Shown piece by piece: positions 21,961-25,376 of a stretch of DNA of 25,376 nt (positions are counted from its first letter, which is position 1; each line of letters opens with the position of its first letter). The DNA comes from Nitrososphaerota archaeon (GTDB lineage: Archaea > Thermoproteota > Nitrososphaeria > Nitrososphaerales > Nitrosopumilaceae). The stretch lies in the NCBI GenBank assembly GCA_018263495.1, contig JAANXC010000025.1, forward strand, positions 1-25,376. The letters are read 5' to 3'. Position numbers and translations under genes: made by a program. A model generated the notes under the pieces. That model worked only from the letters and a program-made list of their open reading frames with translations. It did not search any database and had not been told where the DNA came from.

Positions 21961-21988
21961 TAAATAGATCGCAATAAATAGATCGCAC
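21961..21988. repeat. Tandem 14-bp repeat in a divergent promoter
   Basis: TAAATAGATCGCA plus one base, repeated twice in a row (period 14). Each copy carries a TAAATAG/CTATTTA box that can serve as a TATA element. The second copy lies 23-29 nt before the ATG at 22004 and about 29 nt before the phaE ATG at 21949, so one box could drive both directions. Confidence 0.6.
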
Positions 21989-22003
21989 TAGAGACCGTTA
22001 ACT

Positions 22004-22357
22004 ATGGATTATGAAAATTTGTGTACAACAATTCGGAAAATTGATTCCAAGATTAGATTTGCAGGTGTAATTAACTCTAAGGGCAGACTAGTTGCTGGTG
22101 GCATGGCGCCTAGTAAAACACGGCTTGGAGATAGGAAAAGAGACGAAATGCTCTACATGGAGCTTGCACTAAGAGTTAAGATGAGACGTGAATTTGACGA
22201 TGATCTTGGAGAAGTAAAGTTCTCCATGTCATTTAGAGAAAAACTCATTGTGATGAGTTTTCCTATTAAAGATGATGTCTTAATGGTATCCATGGAAAAA
22301 AAAACTCAGTTTGAACAAATTGCATTTAGTATTTTAAAATTGATTGAAAAAATATAA
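22004..22357 (+). CDS. Roadblock-like small protein (DUF6659-type)
   Basis: 117 residues. The start IRFAGVINSKGRLVAGGMAP reads like the first strands of a roadblock/longin-type domain, followed by a helical EMLYMELALRVKMRREFDDDLG and closing strands (VLMVSMEKKTQFEQIAFSIL). The pattern resembles a small family found in ammonia-oxidising archaea that I associate with DUF6659, though I cannot confirm it. Roadblock proteins usually regulate GTPases or form scaffolds. It lies 14 bp upstream of fixA and is probably cotranscribed, which hints at a link to electron transfer or PHA metabolism. Confidence 0.72.
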   Translation: MDYENLCTTIRKIDSKIRFAGVINSKGRLVAGGMAPSKTRLGDRKRDEMLYMELALRVKMRREFDDDLGEVKFSMSFREKLIVMSFPIKDDVLMVSMEKKTQFEQIAFSILKLIEKI

Positions 22358-22371
22358 TATACTGACAGATC

Positions 22372-23253
22372 ATGGAACCACTAAATCTTGCTGTAATTGT
22401 CAAATTAGAGCCAGATTTTTCTGAAGGAAATGTAAGCTACAAGCCTGATGGAACACTCAATAGAAATGAAACCAAAAATACGTTAGGTCCTCACAGTGGA
22501 ATAGCTGCTAAAGCTGCGTTTTATGCCAAAGTCAAGTATGATGCAAAGATTTCTGTCTGTTCAATGGGTCCGCCACTGGCTGAACTAGCATTAGAACAAG
22601 CCCAGCAAACTTGTGATGCAGATGTACTACACCTGTACAGTGATAGAATTTTTGCGGGAGCAGACACGCTTGCAACTGCAGAGACTCTAAGAACAGGCAT
22701 TACTGACAAGATGGAAGGAAAGATGGACATTGTGTTTTCTGGACACAGAGCTTCTGATGGTGAAACGGGTCAGACAGGTCCACAAACTGCATGGAAGTTA
22801 GGATTCACATTTCTTGGAAATGTTATTAGCTATGATGTGAATTTAGAAAAAAGAACTGTTGTAGCCAAGTGCTTACTGACCTTAAATGGTGTACCAAATG
22901 TTGTCGAGGAAATTGAAGCTCCACTTCCAGTATTCATATCAATTGATCCATCCTACAAATCAAATTATACTACAGTTTCTCAGAGGATTGCTTTTGAAAA
23001 ATATCAAAAAGAGGCTTATGAGAGGGCTAAAAATTACAAACAATATCTCAAAGTTTACAATATTGATGAGCTTGGTGTTGATAAAACATTAGTAGGACTT
23101 GCCGGCTCACCAACTATAGTATACCAAGTAGAGCGTATACCAAAAGGAAAGGCTACAAGACAAGCCGAAGTTCTTGATGGTTCAAATCCAGAACACATAC
23201 GCAAAGCAGTTGCTAAGATGAAAGAGGCGCTTTCTGCGATGGTGATTAAATGA
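22372..23253 (+). CDS. fixA: Electron transfer flavoprotein beta subunit (FixA)
   Basis: 293 residues. The ETF-beta pattern is clear: LNLAVIVKLEPDFSEG, ISVCSMGPPLAELALEQA, HLYSDRIFAGADTLATAETL and VFSGHRASDGETGQTGPQTA. ETF beta pairs with the alpha subunit to carry electrons from acyl-CoA or similar dehydrogenases to a membrane quinone oxidoreductase. The start is supported by close coupling to the upstream gene (14 bp) and it overlaps fixB by 4 bp (ATGA at 23250). FixABC sets can also bifurcate electrons; that cannot be judged here. Confidence 0.93.
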   Translation: MEPLNLAVIVKLEPDFSEGNVSYKPDGTLNRNETKNTLGPHSGIAAKAAFYAKVKYDAKISVCSMGPPLAELALEQAQQTCDADVLHLYSDRIFAGADTLATAETLRTGITDKMEGKMDIVFSGHRASDGETGQTGPQTAWKLGFTFLGNVISYDVNLEKRTVVAKCLLTLNGVPNVVEEIEAPLPVFISIDPSYKSNYTTVSQRIAFEKYQKEAYERAKNYKQYLKVYNIDELGVDKTLVGLAGSPTIVYQVERIPKGKATRQAEVLDGSNPEHIRKAVAKMKEALSAMVIK

Positions 23254-24479
23254 GTGAAGACTGGCGTTGTAGTGGATGTGACTCGTGCAAGACGGAGTGC
23301 GAAGCCTATAGCCATGTTTACGTTATAATGGAACACATTGATGGAAAGATTCTTCCTGTAAGTCTTGAAATGCTTGGAGAAGCAAGGAGACTATTTGATG
23401 ATTACAACGCAAGATATTCCTCAAATGAAAAAGTAGTTGCAGTAATCCTAGGAAATGATATCAAGGATTTTTCTAAGGAGTTAATTGAATATGGTGCTGA
23501 TATAGTAGTTTGTGCTGATCACCCAGAGCTAAAAGATTTGAGAAACACAATTCACACCAAAGTAGTTAGTCAAATTGCTTTAGACAAAGAGATCGCATCA
23601 AAGATTGAGCCAAATTATGCTAAACAATTCAAAAAACCCCGCTACATATTTTTTGCAGCAGATAGCATTGGCCGACATCTATCATCTACCGTACTAGTGG
23701 AATTAGAGTCAGGTCTTGCATCGGATATTAACAAGCTCGTAATCAAAGACCTGAATGTAACACACCAAATTAAGACTGACGGTAAAGCAACTGATTTCAA
23801 AAAAACTTTAGAAATGTACAGACCAGATTTTTCAGGATTCTTATGGACAACAATTCTTTGCCTTAATAATACAACACCAGCAATAAAGCGTGAATATTAT
23901 CCACAAGGCTGTAGTATCATACCAGGCGTATTTGAGCCCATCAAACCAGATCCAAAAAGGAGTGGAGAAATAATATTTTACGAACCAAAAATAGAAAAGA
24001 ATGATCTCAAAGTAAAAGTCCTTAGCCATAAGATTATCAAAAGTGAGGTTGACTTTGAAATTCGTAAAGCCGTTGTAAGCTTTGGACGAGGAATCAAAGA
24101 TGCACCAGACGAAAACATAAAGCTTGTAACCGAACTTGCCAAGCAACTAGATGCAGAGATAGGAATTTCGTTACCAATTTCAAAAAAGCTTTTACCTGCA
24201 AGCCAATCAATCAGTTCAACTTACATGATTCCAGCTAGAGTGATTGGAACTAGTGGAAGCAAAATAAGTCCGATGCTTTACGTAGCAGTTGGAATAAGTG
24301 GGGCAATGCAACATATAGCTGGTATGCAGGATTCAGAGTTTGTTGTTGCAATAAATCCAGATGAGAATTCACCAATAAAGAATGAATGTGATATTTTCAT
24401 CAATGGAAGAATGGAAGACGTTATACCACTATTAGTTGAAGAGCTCAAAAAACAACAACAGGTAGTACAGGCAGGATGA
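23250..24479 (+). CDS. fixB: Electron transfer flavoprotein alpha subunit (FixB) with N-terminal Cys cluster
   Basis: 409 residues, longer than the usual ~310-330. The FAD-binding C-terminus is canonical: PARVIGTSGSKISPMLYVAVG and ISGAMQHIAGMQDSEFVVAIN. The N-terminus carries an extra segment with C7-x2-C10-x2-C13-x3-C17, the spacing of a ferredoxin-type [4Fe-4S] motif, before the normal start HVYVIMEHIDGKI. Some bacterial EtfA proteins carry an N-terminal ferredoxin-like domain; here only one motif is present. A longer region around residues 200-265 (PDFSGFLWTTILCLNNTTP) may be another insertion. Couples with FixA and FixC in one operon. Confidence 0.92.
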   Translation: MSEDWRCSGCDSCKTECEAYSHVYVIMEHIDGKILPVSLEMLGEARRLFDDYNARYSSNEKVVAVILGNDIKDFSKELIEYGADIVVCADHPELKDLRNTIHTKVVSQIALDKEIASKIEPNYAKQFKKPRYIFFAADSIGRHLSSTVLVELESGLASDINKLVIKDLNVTHQIKTDGKATDFKKTLEMYRPDFSGFLWTTILCLNNTTPAIKREYYPQGCSIIPGVFEPIKPDPKRSGEIIFYEPKIEKNDLKVKVLSHKIIKSEVDFEIRKAVVSFGRGIKDAPDENIKLVTELAKQLDAEIGISLPISKKLLPASQSISSTYMIPARVIGTSGSKISPMLYVAVGISGAMQHIAGMQDSEFVVAINPDENSPIKNECDIFINGRMEDVIPLLVEELKKQQQVVQAG

Positions 24480-24483
24480 ATTA

Positions 24484-25376
24484 ATGGAAAAGTATGATGT
24501 AGCTATAATTGGTGGTGGGTCAGCTGGCTTGGCCGCACTAAAGCAATTATCAACTTTGGGCAAACAGGCTGTCCTACTTGAAGCAGGTGAAAAGGTAGGT
24601 GTAAAAAATATTTCTGGTGGAATCCTTTATTCAAAAAAACCAAACAACGGAAGAGTCTACAATGTAGAAGATATTTACGGGCAAAACTTTGTCAGTGAGG
24701 CACCACTACAGAGAAAAATTACACAGTATCTTCTCCACGCAACTTCAAAAGACAAAGTTTTTTCCATGGATCTAACAGCAGCGCATGAATACCAATCAAA
24801 TTTTGGCTATTCAGTTCTTATGAATGAGCTAAATGCCTGGTTTGCACAAAGCGCTGATGAAAGCGCACAAAAATGTGGCGGTGGAATAGTCCCTGGCGTT
24901 CACGTAAATGACATTTCTTGGGATGCTGAAAAAGAAAGGACAACAATTCAGACTGATGAGTTAGATGAATTTCAAGTAAAGGCAGTAATAGCGGCTGATG
25001 GTGTAAATTCCGAAGTTGCACAGATTACTCATGCAAGACCAAAATTTTCAGCAACACAGTTGTATCAAGGTGTCAAAGCTGTTGTAAAATTACCTGAAAA
25101 TGTAATTAACGACACATTTGCAATAGGAGCGGATAGCGGGGCAGCACATCTTTTTGCAGGCGACATCACACTAAACCATCTAGGAGGTGGATTCCTTTAT
25201 ACAAACAGAGACACATTATCAGTTGGTGCAGTATATCATTTTGATTCTCTTTTGGACAGTCCAACAGAGCCCAACACGCTGCTAGATGCTTTGTTAAAAA
25301 ATCCGATGATTACCGAATTAATCAAAGATGAAGTGCCTGTAAAGGGAGAGATTGACAAGACGTTAGAGAAGGAAAA
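24484..25376 (+). CDS. fixC: FixC-like FAD-dependent oxidoreductase (3' end cut off)
   Basis: About 297 residues are visible and the frame is open at the right edge. The N-terminus YDVAIIGGGSAGLAAL is a dinucleotide-binding fold for FAD, followed by VLLEAGEKVGVKNISGG. AVIAADGVNSEVAQ is the second conserved FAD-contact region (~180). The family is ETF-quinone oxidoreductase/FixC, which passes electrons from ETF to quinone. It begins 4 bp after fixB. A ferredoxin-like FixX normally follows and would lie beyond the window. About 130-140 residues are missing. Confidence 0.9.
   Translation, partial: MEKYDVAIIGGGSAGLAALKQLSTLGKQAVLLEAGEKVGVKNISGGILYSKKPNNGRVYNVEDIYGQNFVSEAPLQRKITQYLLHATSKDKVFSMDLTAAHEYQSNFGYSVLMNELNAWFAQSADESAQKCGGGIVPGVHVNDISWDAEKERTTIQTDELDEFQVKAVIAADGVNSEVAQITHARPKFSATQLYQGVKAVVKLPENVINDTFAIGADSGAAHLFAGDITLNHLGGGFLYTNRDTLSVGAVYHFDSLLDSPTEPNTLLDALLKNPMITELIKDEVPVKGEIDKTLEKE

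Noticed and set aside
23841..24146. Tyr/Trp/Phe-rich minus-strand frame inside fixB
   Set aside because: Antisense to a clear FixB coding region; composition is an artefact of the opposite strand.

Overview
The window looks like chromosome of an ammonia-oxidising archaeon of the Nitrososphaerota (Thaumarchaeota), closest in style to the Nitrosopumilus group. The basis is low G+C, tightly packed genes on both strands, A/T-rich boxes about 26 nt before many start codons (archaeal leaderless promoters), a tRNA without an encoded CCA end, and the gene set: a class III polyhydroxyalkanoate (PHA) synthase, a TIGR00300/LOR-type ornithine cyclodeaminase, a DUF35 plus thiolase pair, an Hjc-type resolvase and many tiny Cys-rich proteins. 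I see no insertion sequence, CRISPR array, prophage or rRNA. No stretch over 300 bases lacks a gene.

Layout. 1-1216 (minus): truncated CNNM/CorC-type CBS membrane protein. 1348-2691 (minus): threonine synthase, divergent from a small helical protein. 3188-5421: lineage-type hypotheticals, an Hjc-like PD-(D/E)XK nuclease and two zinc microproteins. 5430-8532 (minus): a four-gene operon with sugar nucleotidyltransferase, luciferase-like flavin/F420 oxidoreductase, thiolase and DUF35 Zn-ribbon protein, three of them linked by 4-bp overlaps. 8576-9105: membrane protein plus a CxxC microprotein. 9136-10900: divergent purK and purE. 11084-12292: threonine ammonia-lyase with ACT domain. 12396-15640: methyltransferase-like protein, hypotheticals, a VOC protein and two overlapping stand-alone Lrp/AsnC ligand-binding (RAM) proteins. 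15951-16024: tRNA-Phe(GAA). 16091-18462: HD-domain nucleotidase, two small hypotheticals and the ornithine cyclodeaminase-like enzyme.

18702-21949 is a PHA storage locus: alpha/beta hydrolase, AbrB-domain protein, phasin-like protein, and convergent phaE-phaC. From 22004 to the right edge there is an operon of a roadblock-like small protein and fixA-fixB-fixC (electron transfer flavoprotein beta and alpha, and ETF dehydrogenase, truncated).

The least expected signal is a possible regulatory circuit in the PHA locus. The phasin promoter carries three AATGGT repeats exactly 10 bp apart, followed by an 11-mer that recurs, inverted, across the start of the AbrB-type regulator gene about 330 bp upstream. 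This suggests an autoregulated storage-granule switch. Other points of note are a ferredoxin-like CX2CX2CX3C cluster at the N-terminus of FixB, a perfect 9-bp inverted repeat before a one-finger C2H2 microprotein, and a C-C mismatch in the T-stem of tRNA-Phe. All functional calls rest on reading motifs by eye; no database search was run.
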